Below are positions 1 through 6,619 of a stretch of 9,762 bases of DNA, piece by piece. Position 1 is the stretch's first letter. The number at the start of each line of letters is the position of its first letter. Source of the stretch: Bacteroidales bacterium (GTDB lineage: Bacteria; Bacteroidota; Bacteroidia; Bacteroidales; Muribaculaceae); contig SFOK01000066.1 of NCBI GenBank assembly GCA_004552395.1, positions 1 through 9,762 of the forward strand, read 5' to 3'. Both the position numbers and the translations under genes were made by a program. The notes under the pieces were generated by a model that had not been told where the DNA came from, ran no database searches, and saw only the letters and a program-made list of their open reading frames with translations.

Positions 1-163
1 TGATATTGCCTACAGTGATCACAGGCACATCGAAACGCTTCGACGGCAATATGCCGAAGTCGAAACATTTATTGCGTACATAGGTCACAGCCCCGTAGAT
101 CCACGACAAGGGCGTGAGTATGCAGGCAATCGCCGTATCATATTTCGAACGTGTCTGAGTCAC
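1..163 (-). CDS. lpxK: Tetraacyldisaccharide 4'-kinase LpxK, N-terminal part (cut by window edge)
   Basis: LpxK phosphorylates the 4' position of the disaccharide-1-phosphate precursor to make lipid IVA, at the inner face of the cytoplasmic membrane. Only about 54 N-terminal residues are visible. They read LTPLSWIYGAVTYVRN, then FDFGILPSKRFDVPVITVGN, which is the characteristic LpxK start: a membrane-associated helix followed by the strand leading into the P-loop. The P-loop itself (normally GGTGKT) lies beyond the edge. There is no in-frame ATG. The frame is closed by TAA upstream, and GTG at 163-161 is the only common start codon at the expected distance (about 18 residues) before LSWIYG. 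It is preceded by a purine-rich stretch. The gene follows sppA in the same direction after 142 nt, so it probably belongs to the same transcript. Family assignment is firm; the start is provisional. Confidence 0.85.
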   Translation of the reverse strand, partial: MTQTRSKYDTAIACILTPLSWIYGAVTYVRNKCFDFGILPSKRFDVPVITVGNI

Positions 164-191
164 TTCGTCTTTAATTTTCTTTTCTTTGGTC

Positions 192-207
192 AGGGTTTCT
201 TAACCCT
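192..207. repeat. Perfect 6-bp hairpin in the sppA-lpxK spacer
   Basis: AGGGTT-TCTT-AACCCT is a perfect inverted repeat with a 4-nt loop. On the plus strand it is followed by a T-rich stretch, as in an intrinsic terminator, but no plus-strand gene ends here. On the minus strand, the direction of sppA and lpxK, the downstream flank is A/G-rich rather than T-rich, and the stem ends about 28 nt before the inferred lpxK GTG. It could be an mRNA processing or translation-modulating hairpin in the lpxK leader, or chance. Confidence 0.4.
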
Positions 208-305
208 CACCTTTTAATTTTTGTTTCCGGACAGGAAGCCGGTTAGAAATTTAGTTCGTTTAACAATTCACAGCAGAATGCCTGCCGTTGCGCGGGTCAA
301 TCGGG

Positions 306-2087
306 TCAGATACGGACGCGGCTCACGGGTAGCAGGGCCTTGATTCGGTCCTCGCCCAGAATTGTGCGGAGAGCGTCGAGTATCTTGCTATTGACATGAT
401 CGCTGCTCATCCCTTCCATAAGCGACTTCAGACGAGGCGATGCTCCGCCTCCGAGAAGAAGCCCAAGCGTGTCGTCGACCTGCGGGTAAATGCCGATATG
501 GAAATCGTTGCCGGTCTTGGCCTGCGAGGCTGTCCAGTTCACAGCCTCCTCAAGCGAACCGATATAGTCTATGAGTTTGAGGCGCAATGCTGTCGGAGCG
601 CTTATCGGGCGTCCGTCGGCAATCGCCTTTATATCAGAGACTTTCATCTTGCGGCCCTCGGCACAGCGTTTCACGAACAGTTCGTACCCGTCGTTGACCA
701 TGTTCTGCATCGCGGCTGTCTGCGCCGGAGTCATAGGCTCGAAGAGTGTGGGGAAAAGCGCGTCGGGATTCGTGGCCACTGTCTCCACATTCATGCCCAG
801 TTTCTGAGTGAGTCCCTGTATGTTGGGGATAAGACCGAAGATACCTATCGAACCGGTCACTGTGAAACGGTCAGCGAAAATGCAGTCGGCGCCACACGAT
901 ATGTAGTAACCGCCCGACGCGGCGTAATCGCCCATCGACACGGCCACAGGTTTGTTCTTCTTCTTGAAAGTCTCCACAGCCTCCCAGATCTGTTCGCTGC
1001 CGAAGGCCGATCCGCCGGGCGAATTTACCCTGAGGACCATTCCTTTCACATCGTCGTTTTCGGCGAGTTCCAGGATTGTCTTCACAGTCTGCTGCGAGTC
1101 GATGCCGCCGAAGCCGCCGTCAATCTCGCCGCAGGCGTAGACCACAGCTATCTGGTTGTCCAACATATTGTTGACAGGGCTCCACTTGGTGTTCGACATG
1201 GCAGCCATCTGCGGTGTGGCAACATTCTCAAGAGTCTCCTCCTGCCCGCATGCTTTGGAGACCATCTCTTCCACTTCGTGACGGTATTTCAGACCGTCCA
1301 CGAGCTTCTTATCGAGCGCAAACTGAGCTGTCCTCACACTTATGAAGTCGCGGTTAATCAGCGAGTCTATATCGCCGGCTTTCAACTTGCGGCTGCGGGC
1401 CAGCTCGCCGGAAAATTGATTCCAGATCGTGTCCAGGACCTCCATGGTCTGACGGCGGGCATAGTCGCTCATATGCGCCTCGGTGTAAGGTTCGACGGCG
1501 CTCTTGCCCTCTCCTACCCTCACGACCTGGAACTGCACGCCGACTTTGTCAAAGAGATCTTTGAGGAAAAGTGTCTGACCTCCAACGCCGTGCAAGTCAA
1601 CTGATCCCGCCGGATTCAGGTAGAGATAGTCGGCAGCCGTAGCCACAAAATATGAAGCCTGCGAATAAGTGTCGGCGTAGGCAAAGATCTTTTTGCCCGA
1701 CGCCTTGAACTCAATCAGCGCGTCGCGCACGGCGTTGACCGAAGCAGGCGACGAACTCAGAGCGCCGCAGTCGAGATAGATAGCCTTGATGCGGTCGTTG
1801 ACCTTCGCCTCGCCGATAGCCGCCGTGAGAGTCTCAACGGACTGATATTGATCAAGTTCGCCTGCAAGCAGGGACGACAGCGAGAGCTCCAGCGGCGTTT
1901 CGCGTTCCAAGAGCTCGCCGTTCAGTTCGATGCGGAGCACCGAGTCTTTGGGTATCTCGGCCTCTTTGGATATGAGTATGCCGATTATGCCCACTATAAG
2001 TATGAAAAAAGTCAGAGCCGACAAAAGAATCGCCAGCCAAGCTCCCACAAACGATGAGAGCACATTCATGAAAAACTTTTTTAGCAT
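306..2087 (-). CDS. sppA: Signal peptide peptidase SppA, 67K type (protease IV)
   Basis: SppA is a membrane-anchored serine protease that degrades signal peptides released after protein export. The protein has 593 residues, close to the double-domain 67K form (E. coli 618). It has one N-terminal membrane segment at about residues 12-39 and then two ClpP-fold peptidase domains. The catalytic lysine is K195 in GEGKSAVEPY (the E. coli K209 motif) and the nucleophile is S391 in GDYAASGGYY (E. coli S409), so the Ser-Lys dyad is complete. NSPGGSA near residues 355-361 is the oxyanion-region motif. The ATG at 2087 puts the hydrophobic segment in the usual place and has an A/G-rich leader; M7 is an alternative start. 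The gene follows glmM after 171 nt that carry three palindrome-like elements, and precedes lpxK. I see no TAnnTTTG box in front of it, so it may be read through from glmM. Confidence 0.95.
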   Translation of the reverse strand: MLKKFFMNVLSSFVGAWLAILLSALTFFILIVGIIGILISKEAEIPKDSVLRIELNGELLERETPLELSLSSLLAGELDQYQSVETLTAAIGEAKVNDRIKAIYLDCGALSSSPASVNAVRDALIEFKASGKKIFAYADTYSQASYFVATAADYLYLNPAGSVDLHGVGGQTLFLKDLFDKVGVQFQVVRVGEGKSAVEPYTEAHMSDYARRQTMEVLDTIWNQFSGELARSRKLKAGDIDSLINRDFISVRTAQFALDKKLVDGLKYRHEVEEMVSKACGQEETLENVATPQMAAMSNTKWSPVNNMLDNQIAVVYACGEIDGGFGGIDSQQTVKTILELAENDDVKGMVLRVNSPGGSAFGSEQIWEAVETFKKKNKPVAVSMGDYAASGGYYISCGADCIFADRFTVTGSIGIFGLIPNIQGLTQKLGMNVETVATNPDALFPTLFEPMTPAQTAAMQNMVNDGYELFVKRCAEGRKMKVSDIKAIADGRPISAPTALRLKLIDYIGSLEEAVNWTASQAKTGNDFHIGIYPQVDDTLGLLLGGGASPRLKSLMEGMSSDHVNSKILDALRTILGEDRIKALLPVSRVRI

Positions 2088-2111
2088 ACTTTCTTTATCT
2101 TCAGTTTTTTT

Positions 2112-2197
2112 AGAATCTATTGATTCTCAGTTATCTTTTGATTTTTTAGAATCGGTCGATTTTTCGGTTTTCTAATTTTTCAGAATCGGCTGATTCT
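2112..2197. repeat. Three spaced 16-bp palindrome-like elements in front of sppA
   Basis: Three elements of the form AGAATC-N4-GATTCT lie at 2112-2127 (loop TATT, perfect), 2148-2163 (loop GGTC, right arm degenerated to GATTTT) and 2182-2197 (loop GGCT, perfect). Start-to-start spacing is 36 and 34 bp. Each left arm is preceded on the plus strand by a T-run, so the repeating unit is about 35 bp and includes flank. The array fills most of the 171-nt spacer between the glmM stop and the sppA start. The symmetry and regular spacing fit a multi-site operator or a series of RNA hairpins in the sppA leader. The regulator is unknown. Confidence 0.7.
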
Positions 2198-2258
2198 CAA
2201 TGCCAAATTTTTTCTGTCAGCTGATGCGTTTGCAGTGCTGTCCTTTTGGTGCGGGACG

Positions 2259-3647
2259 TCAGCAGAGGTCGCGGACCACGCCTTTGATCTCCTCGGCAAG
2301 GCGGTCGGCCTCCTCCATGGTGTGAGCCTCGGAATAGATACGGATGATCGGCTCGGTATTCGACTTGCGGAGATGCACCCAGCTGTCGGCGAAGTCTATC
2401 TTCACGCCGTCGATGTCGGTCACCTTCTCCGCTGCATACTTATCCTTCATTGCAGCGAGTATGCGGTCCACATCGATCTCGGGGGTGAGCTGTATCTTGT
2501 TCTTGGCTATGGCGTAGCCCGGATAACCGGCTTTAATCTCAGTCACCTTCTTGCCTGACTTGGCGAGCAGCGAGAGGAAGAGAGCCACTCCCACAAGAGC
2601 GTCGCGGCCATAATGCAGCTCGGGATAGATCACACCGCCGTTGCCTTCGCCGCCTATCACGGCTCCTGTCTCCTTCATCCTGGCCACTACGTTGACCTCG
2701 CCCACAGCCGCGGCTGAGTAGCTGCAGCCCCCGTGAGAGGCAGTGACATCTCTGAGCGCGCGCGACGAGCTCAGATTGCTCACCGTGTTGCCGGGAGTGT
2801 GCGAGAGCACGTAATCCGCCACCGAGACGAGCGTGTATTCCTCCACGAACATCTCGCCGTTCTCCATGACGATAGCCAGACGGTCCACATCGGGATCCAC
2901 TACGAAACCCACATCGGCCACACCCTGCTTCATCAGGTCGGCGATCTGAGTGAGGTTCTCGGGGATCGGCTCGGGAGTGTGGGCAAACTTGCCCGTGGCC
3001 TCGCAGTTGAGTTCTATCACATTCTTCACACCGAGAGAGCGAAGCAGCTCAGGTATGACAATGCCGCCCACAGAGTTGACGGCATCCACAGCCACCGTAA
3101 AGCCGGCGTTGCGGATAGCCTCAGTATCCACGAGCGGGAGGCGCTTCACCATCTCTATGTGTTTGCGGTTGTAGGTGTCGTTGGTGTGTACATGGCCCAG
3201 CTCATCGACACCGGCAAACTCGAACTCCTCCGTCTCGGCCAGACGAAGCACCTCCTTGCCTTCGGCGTCGTTGAGGAACTCGCCGCGTTCGTTGAGCAGC
3301 TTAAGAGCGTTCCACTGCTTGGGGTTATGGCTTGCGGTGATTATGATACCGCCGCAGGCATTCTCCTCAGTCACAGCTATTTCGGTGGTCGGTGTGGAAG
3401 CGAGTCCTATGTTGACCACATCGAAGCCCATGGCAGTGAGAGCGCCCTCCACCAGAGAGTTCACCATGGGGCCCGACAGGCGGGCATCGCGGCCCACCAC
3501 AATCACATTGCTGCTCTTGGAAGTGTGTTTGCGTATAAAAGCTGCATACGCCGATGTGAATTTCACCACATCGACCGCCGAAAGACCTTCACCCATGCGG
3601 CCGCCTATCGTGCCGCGGATTCCGGATATGGATTTTATCAGTGACAT
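2259..3647 (-). CDS. glmM: Phosphoglucosamine mutase GlmM
   Basis: GlmM converts glucosamine-6-phosphate to glucosamine-1-phosphate in the cytosol, on the route to UDP-GlcNAc for peptidoglycan and lipid A. It belongs to the alpha-D-phosphohexomutases, and the 462-residue length is normal. Domain motifs appear in order: SGIRG near residue 8; the phosphoserine loop TASHNP with active-site S106; the metal-binding loop DPDVDR at 251-256; the sugar-specificity loop GEGNGG at 333-338; and the C-terminal phosphate-binding motif RKSNTEPIIR at 427-436. The sugar loop differs from the proteobacterial GlmM form and resembles what I recall of Bacteroidetes and archaeal members. A phosphomannomutase or phosphoglucomutase activity therefore cannot be excluded from sequence alone. 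The gene follows the DUF4827-like lipoprotein gene after a 144-nt spacer with short repeats and precedes sppA. ATG at 3647 gives the standard MSLIKSISGIRG start. Confidence 0.93.
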   Translation of the reverse strand: MSLIKSISGIRGTIGGRMGEGLSAVDVVKFTSAYAAFIRKHTSKSSNVIVVGRDARLSGPMVNSLVEGALTAMGFDVVNIGLASTPTTEIAVTEENACGGIIITASHNPKQWNALKLLNERGEFLNDAEGKEVLRLAETEEFEFAGVDELGHVHTNDTYNRKHIEMVKRLPLVDTEAIRNAGFTVAVDAVNSVGGIVIPELLRSLGVKNVIELNCEATGKFAHTPEPIPENLTQIADLMKQGVADVGFVVDPDVDRLAIVMENGEMFVEEYTLVSVADYVLSHTPGNTVSNLSSSRALRDVTASHGGCSYSAAAVGEVNVVARMKETGAVIGGEGNGGVIYPELHYGRDALVGVALFLSLLAKSGKKVTEIKAGYPGYAIAKNKIQLTPEIDVDRILAAMKDKYAAEKVTDIDGVKIDFADSWVHLRKSNTEPIIRIYSEAHTMEEADRLAEEIKGVVRDLC

Positions 3648-3791
3648 CTGTTAAATGTTAGTTTATAGTATCCTCGCCTTCATGCGGTTGCCCTCACCGT
3701 ATAACCTCGCCTTCTCTGACGGAAGCGCTTTGCCGATGCGGCTCTGAGTCCGCTGCCCGGCAGGTGCGGGGTTATCCTCGGAGCGGCGACG
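3648..3791 (-). promoter_or_regulatory. glmM leader with repeated CGAGG(A/T)TA elements
   Basis: This 144-nt spacer precedes glmM. Read on the minus strand it contains CGAGGATA at 3780-3773 and 3676-3669 and CGAGGTTA at 3709-3702. Two of these sit in a longer direct repeat, GAAGGCGAGG, at 3714-3705 and 3681-3672, 33 bp apart. A GC-rich middle part can form small stems such as GCGG-N8-CCGC. No TAnnTTTG box is visible, so glmM is probably transcribed from upstream. A regulatory leader is possible but unproven. Confidence 0.3.
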
Positions 3792-4376
3792 TCAATAGTA
3801 GGCGGGGAAATATTTCACATTGAATATGAAAGGCTGACACTGGCCGGTCTCGCCCTGGAAGCCGTAATAGCTGCGCAGCACGAGGTTGACCTCGCAGTCG
3901 AGCCCCAGATAGAAAAGCGGTGTCTGGATACCGGAGCCGTAAGTCTGCGATGTCTCGGCATAGAGATCGTCGAAGCGGAACGAAGTGGAGTTGCCGTTGC
4001 CCACATTTCCGGCGTTGCCCTCGGATGCCGGGGGATCGTATCCGTGATACATATCCAGAATGTTGGTGCGGGTATAGCGGAAGAAAATCTGCTGTCCTTT
4101 TCTGGCCTTCTTCCTCTTGTCGCCGGGGTTCACTACCTGCATATATATGAATCCGTCTTCATCCATACGGTAGAACGGAGCGTCCTCGCCGCAGATGAAC
4201 ACGGAATCCTCGGGGATCTCGTTTATTACCTTCTGATTGGAGAGCCACCAGTTGGTAGCCTTCTCCTCGTCGCGCAGCAGTTCGGAGTAGCTCTTCGATT
4301 TACTGCACGCGAATGTGGCGGCGCAGAGAGCCGTCAGCGTTAAAATTTGGAATATTCTTGCGGTTGTTATCTTCAT
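3792..4376 (-). CDS. Small lipoprotein, DUF4827-like, probable FKBP-like fold
   Basis: This 194-residue envelope lipoprotein has no established function. Residues 1-23 form a lipoprotein signal peptide (basic start, hydrophobic core, ATFAC lipobox) with the lipidated cysteine at C24. The next residues, SKSKSY, lack the acidic patch of Bacteroidetes surface-export signals, so a periplasmic location is more likely. The rest resembles an FKBP-type fold: GQQIFFRYTRTN (94-105) matches the early strand, and NLVLRSYYGF with QPFIFNVKYF (164-190) resembles the final strands. No clear prolyl-isomerase active site is recognisable. A Gly/Asn-rich loop lies at about 119-129. As I recall, DUF4827 proteins sit beside nrnA and glmM in Bacteroides, which matches the order here. 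The start ATG overlaps the nrnA stop as ATGA, suggesting coupled translation. DUF assignment is from memory. Confidence 0.8.
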   Translation of the reverse strand: MKITTARIFQILTLTALCAATFACSKSKSYSELLRDEEKATNWWLSNQKVINEIPEDSVFICGEDAPFYRMDEDGFIYMQVVNPGDKRKKARKGQQIFFRYTRTNILDMYHGYDPPASEGNAGNVGNGNSTSFRFDDLYAETSQTYGSGIQTPLFYLGLDCEVNLVLRSYYGFQGETGQCQPFIFNVKYFPAYY

Positions 4377-5440
4377 TTCTCTTTAAGTTCTTGGTAAGTC
4401 GCCCCACGATTTTCAGGCTCGAGATAGCTGTCGAACTCGGGCATTATCTTCTCACACAGCCTGATGCACTCCTGCAGCGAGCCGTGGTATTTGCCGCCGG
4501 CCGCCATACGGTGCCCTCCCCCGTCGAAATATTTCTCGCAGATCAGGTTCACCGGAAAATTATCGACACTGCGGGTCGAGACCTTGATGCAGTCGGTGTC
4601 CTCGCGCAGGAATATGGAGTAGGTCACACCGTCGACTTCGCCTGCCCTGTCCACAAGTCCTTCCGAGTCGCCCTTCTCGTAGCTGTAACGCTCCAGATCC
4701 TCGGCCGAGAGCCACACCAGCGCCGCGCGGTGTTTGCGGAAGAGTTTGAGATTGTTGAGCATGGCTAACGCCTGAAGCTGCATGGAGTTCAGGCTGTGTG
4801 TGTGGAGCGCCTTCTTGACGATAGCCGACTTGTCCACACCCTTCTTCATCAGTTCGAGCATGACCAGATAAAGCTCCGGATTATTGCAGTTCACGCTCAG
4901 GTTCTTGGTGTCGGTGATTATGCCTGTGCAGAGACAGGTGGCCGAATCAAGGTCCATCGCCGTGTAGAGGCCCATGGCAGCTATCAGCCTGAACATCACT
5001 TCGGAAGCCGACGACATTTCGGGGAAGGAGAATGTGAGGTCGGCAAACGGTTCCGGGCCCAGGTGATGGTCTATGAGCACCTTGGCCGCCTTAGATTCCT
5101 CAAGAAGCTCGCCGAGCAGTTCCTGGCGGCTTATGCGATTGAAATCGCAGCAGACGATCAGGTCGGCCTCGCGCATGAGACGTTTGCAATACTCCTGATA
5201 GCGGGTATAGACCACCACATCCTCTATGCCCGGCATGAAGCGGAGCTGCTGCGGAGGAGTGTCGGGAGTGATCACCTTGGCGTTCTTGTCCAGAGCCTTA
5301 AGGAGATGATACAGGCCGAGCGTCGAGCCCATGGCATCCCCGTCGGGACGCACATGGCACGTGATCACGATATGCCCGGAGCTTTCGAGCATCCTCCGGA
5401 ACCGGACAGCGTGCTTGTCGTCGATGGTCTTCTGTATCAT
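4373..5440 (-). CDS. nrnA: DHH-family bifunctional oligoribonuclease/pAp phosphatase (NrnA-like)
   Basis: NrnA-type enzymes remove nucleotides from very short RNAs and dephosphorylate 3'-phosphoadenosine-5'-phosphate, using Mn2+ in the cytosol. This 355-residue protein has every expected motif: HVRPDGDAMGS (motif I, residues 29-39, ligands H29, D33, D35), the aspartate D99 in CCDFN, the DHH signature IDHH at 123-126, the motif IV aspartate D177 in TGIITDT, and the C-terminal DHHA1 substrate loop GGGHRMAAGG at 307-316. Length is slightly above the usual 310-345. ATG at 5440 places motif I at the expected distance. It is the first gene of the leftward run; a TATCTTTG box at 5575-5568 is the likely promoter, leaving a leader of about 120 nt. 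It overlaps the following lipoprotein gene by 4 nt. Confidence 0.92.
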   Translation of the reverse strand: MIQKTIDDKHAVRFRRMLESSGHIVITCHVRPDGDAMGSTLGLYHLLKALDKNAKVITPDTPPQQLRFMPGIEDVVVYTRYQEYCKRLMREADLIVCCDFNRISRQELLGELLEESKAAKVLIDHHLGPEPFADLTFSFPEMSSASEVMFRLIAAMGLYTAMDLDSATCLCTGIITDTKNLSVNCNNPELYLVMLELMKKGVDKSAIVKKALHTHSLNSMQLQALAMLNNLKLFRKHRAALVWLSAEDLERYSYEKGDSEGLVDRAGEVDGVTYSIFLREDTDCIKVSTRSVDNFPVNLICEKYFDGGGHRMAAGGKYHGSLQECIRLCEKIMPEFDSYLEPENRGATYQELKEK

Positions 5441-5490
5441 TACTCAGTCTGCTCTTCGCGGCGGGAAACAAAGGGCTGTCCAAGCCACTC

Positions 5491-5511
5491 CCGGGAGCCT
5501 GTCAGCTCCGG
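5491..5511 (-). promoter_or_regulatory. GC-rich hairpin in the nrnA leader
   Basis: CCGGGAGC and GCTCCGG pair around a 6-nt loop (CTGTCA), giving seven base pairs with one bulged G. It lies in the predicted nrnA 5' leader, about 50 nt before the start codon. The same place contains the 10-bp palindrome CTCCCGGGAG (5488-5497). It could be a leader structure; no riboswitch class is recognised. Confidence 0.35.
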
Positions 5512-5567
5512 AAGCCATGGGGCGGAGGCCGCTGCAGCATCGCTTCCACCGCTGCGATATGATTCTA

Positions 5568-5575
5568 CAAAGATA
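5568..5575 (-). promoter_or_regulatory. Leftward Bacteroidetes -7 box for nrnA
   Basis: The minus strand reads TATCTTTG, matching the Bacteroidetes housekeeping -7 consensus TAnnTTTG. Transcription would start near 5561 and run into nrnA at 5440. No clear TTTG -33 element is seen at the usual spacing, so strength is uncertain. Confidence 0.5.
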
Positions 5576-5585
5576 GCAATTATCT
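5571..5585. repeat. Inverted repeat between divergent promoters
   Basis: AGATA-GCAAT-TATCT is a perfect 5-bp inverted repeat with a 5-nt centre. Its left arm overlaps the leftward -7 box and its right arm lies about 14 nt upstream of the rightward one. The position suits an operator acting on both directions, but arms this short could occur by chance. Confidence 0.35.
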
Positions 5586-5598
5586 GCGGAATTTGAGT

Positions 5599-5606
5599 TA
5601 ACTTTG
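5599..5606 (+). promoter_or_regulatory. Rightward Bacteroidetes -7 box for mazG
   Basis: TAACTTTG is a full match to TAnnTTTG on the plus strand. Transcription would start near 5611, about 100 nt before the mazG ATG. As with its leftward partner, the -33 element is not obvious. The two boxes are 23 bp apart, facing away from each other. Confidence 0.5.
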
Positions 5607-5712
5607 CAGAAGATTTTTTGAAGCAGCCGAAAGCGAAACGGCCATCGCCTCGCACAAACAGCTGAAGTTCAAATATTTGCCGCGCTTTAACTGCTTCCTC
5701 AATCAAAGACCT

Positions 5713-6504
5713 ATGGCTACAAAAGAAGAAAAACTTCAGGCATTCAGCCGCCTGCTCGACGTGCTCGACGAGCTCCGCGTGAAATGTCCCTGGGACCGCA
5801 AACAGACCAACGAATCGCTCCGCCCCAACACTGTGGAGGAAGTGTTCGAGCTCTGCGACGCGCTAATATCCGACGATGTGCCCAACATCAAAAAGGAGCT
5901 CGGCGACGTGCTACTCCACGTCTGCTTCTACTCCAAAATCGCCGACGAGCAGGGACGCTTCGACATCGCCGACGTATGCAAGGCTCTCACCGACAAACTC
6001 ATCTACCGCCATCCTCACATCTACGGCGAAGTAAAGGCCGACACTCCCGAAGCCGTGAAGGAGAACTGGGAACAACTCAAGCTCAAGGAGAAAGGGGGCA
6101 ACAAGACGGTCCTGGGCGGTGTGCCGAGCGCTCTGCCCGCTCTCATCAAGGCCAACCGCATACAGGAGAAAGCCCGCAACGCCGGCTTCGACTGGGATAC
6201 CCGCGAACAGGTCTGGGACAAGGTGCGCGAAGAGCTATCAGAGGTAGAGGCCGAGATGAAATCCGGCTCCGAGAATAACCTGCAGAAGGAGTTCGGCGAC
6301 CTGCTTTTCGCCGTGGTCAACGCTTCGCGTCTCTACGGTGTCAACCCTGAAAACGCTCTTGAGCTCACCAACCGCAAGTTCATCAGCCGCTTCAACTATA
6401 TCGAAGCCAAGGCCAAGGAGATGAACCGCGACCTCCGCGACATGACTCTCGCCGAGATGGACGCCCTCTGGGACGAAGCAAAAAGCCTCGAGAACGGCCG
6501 CTGA
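5713..6504 (+). CDS. mazG: Nucleoside triphosphate pyrophosphohydrolase MazG
   Basis: MazG hydrolyses NTPs and dNTPs to NMP and pyrophosphate in the cytosol and is viewed as a house-cleaning enzyme that also affects (p)ppGpp levels. The 263-residue protein has the normal two-domain layout. The N-terminal domain has CPWDRKQTNESLRP (25-38), EEVFE (E42, E43, E46) and KELGD (E62, D65), then RHPHIYG near 99-105. The C-terminal domain repeats the metal-binding helices with REELSE (E173, E174, E177) and KEFGD (E193, D196). The start is set at ATG 5713 because family members begin about 24 residues before CPWD; the frame stays open upstream with a TTG at 5677, giving 12 extra unconserved residues. 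It is the first rightward gene, followed by topB after 115 nt. Confidence 0.94.
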   Translation: MATKEEKLQAFSRLLDVLDELRVKCPWDRKQTNESLRPNTVEEVFELCDALISDDVPNIKKELGDVLLHVCFYSKIADEQGRFDIADVCKALTDKLIYRHPHIYGEVKADTPEAVKENWEQLKLKEKGGNKTVLGGVPSALPALIKANRIQEKARNAGFDWDTREQVWDKVREELSEVEAEMKSGSENNLQKEFGDLLFAVVNASRLYGVNPENALELTNRKFISRFNYIEAKAKEMNRDLRDMTLAEMDALWDEAKSLENGR

Positions 6505-6512
6505 TCCCCGTT

Positions 6513-6600
6513 CCCGGGCGGCCGGAGCCGGGGGGATAAACGCCTCGGACGCCGCGTGAGAATGAGCGACCCGCCTCACATCTGATTTTAACTCTTTTTA
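6513..6600 (+). terminator. Possible weak terminator region after mazG
   Basis: Two inverted repeats follow the mazG stop: CCCGG/CCGGG at 6513-6517 and 6528-6532, and GTGAG/CTCAC at 6556-6560 and 6575-6579. The second is followed by the T-rich stretch TGATTTTAACTCTTTTT. Loops are long (10 and 14 nt) and the T-tract is interrupted, so termination would be partial at best. No TAnnTTTG promoter for topB is visible in the spacer, so readthrough into topB is plausible. Confidence 0.3.
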
Positions 6601-6619
6601 ACAACACCTGCGCTGTTTC

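Noticed and set aside
192..207. Intrinsic terminator of sppA
   Set aside because: The T-rich flank is on the wrong side for minus-strand transcription, and lpxK follows at once in the same direction.
396..1604. 402-residue plus-strand open frame inside sppA
   Set aside because: It lies antisense to a complete, motif-confirmed sppA. The His/Arg/Leu-rich product is typical of an antisense frame in GC-rich coding DNA and shows no domain.
2112..2197. The palindromic elements before sppA as a CRISPR array
   Set aside because: Units are about 35 bp with 16-bp dyads and no unique spacers of constant length; only three copies and no cas genes nearby.
2733..3644. 303-residue plus-strand open frame inside glmM
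   Set aside because: Antisense to glmM, rich in His and Arg with no recognisable motif, and no promoter or start context of its own.
4796..5596. 266-residue plus-strand open frame across nrnA and the divergent spacer
   Set aside because: Mostly antisense to nrnA, whose motifs are complete. Its end runs over the divergent promoter region.
5440..5706. 88-residue minus-strand frame ending TAATG on the nrnA start
   Set aside because: The junction looks like coupling, but the frame starts upstream of the predicted nrnA promoter, crosses both -7 boxes, has Ala/Ser-rich low-complexity content, and has no ATG after the expected transcription start.
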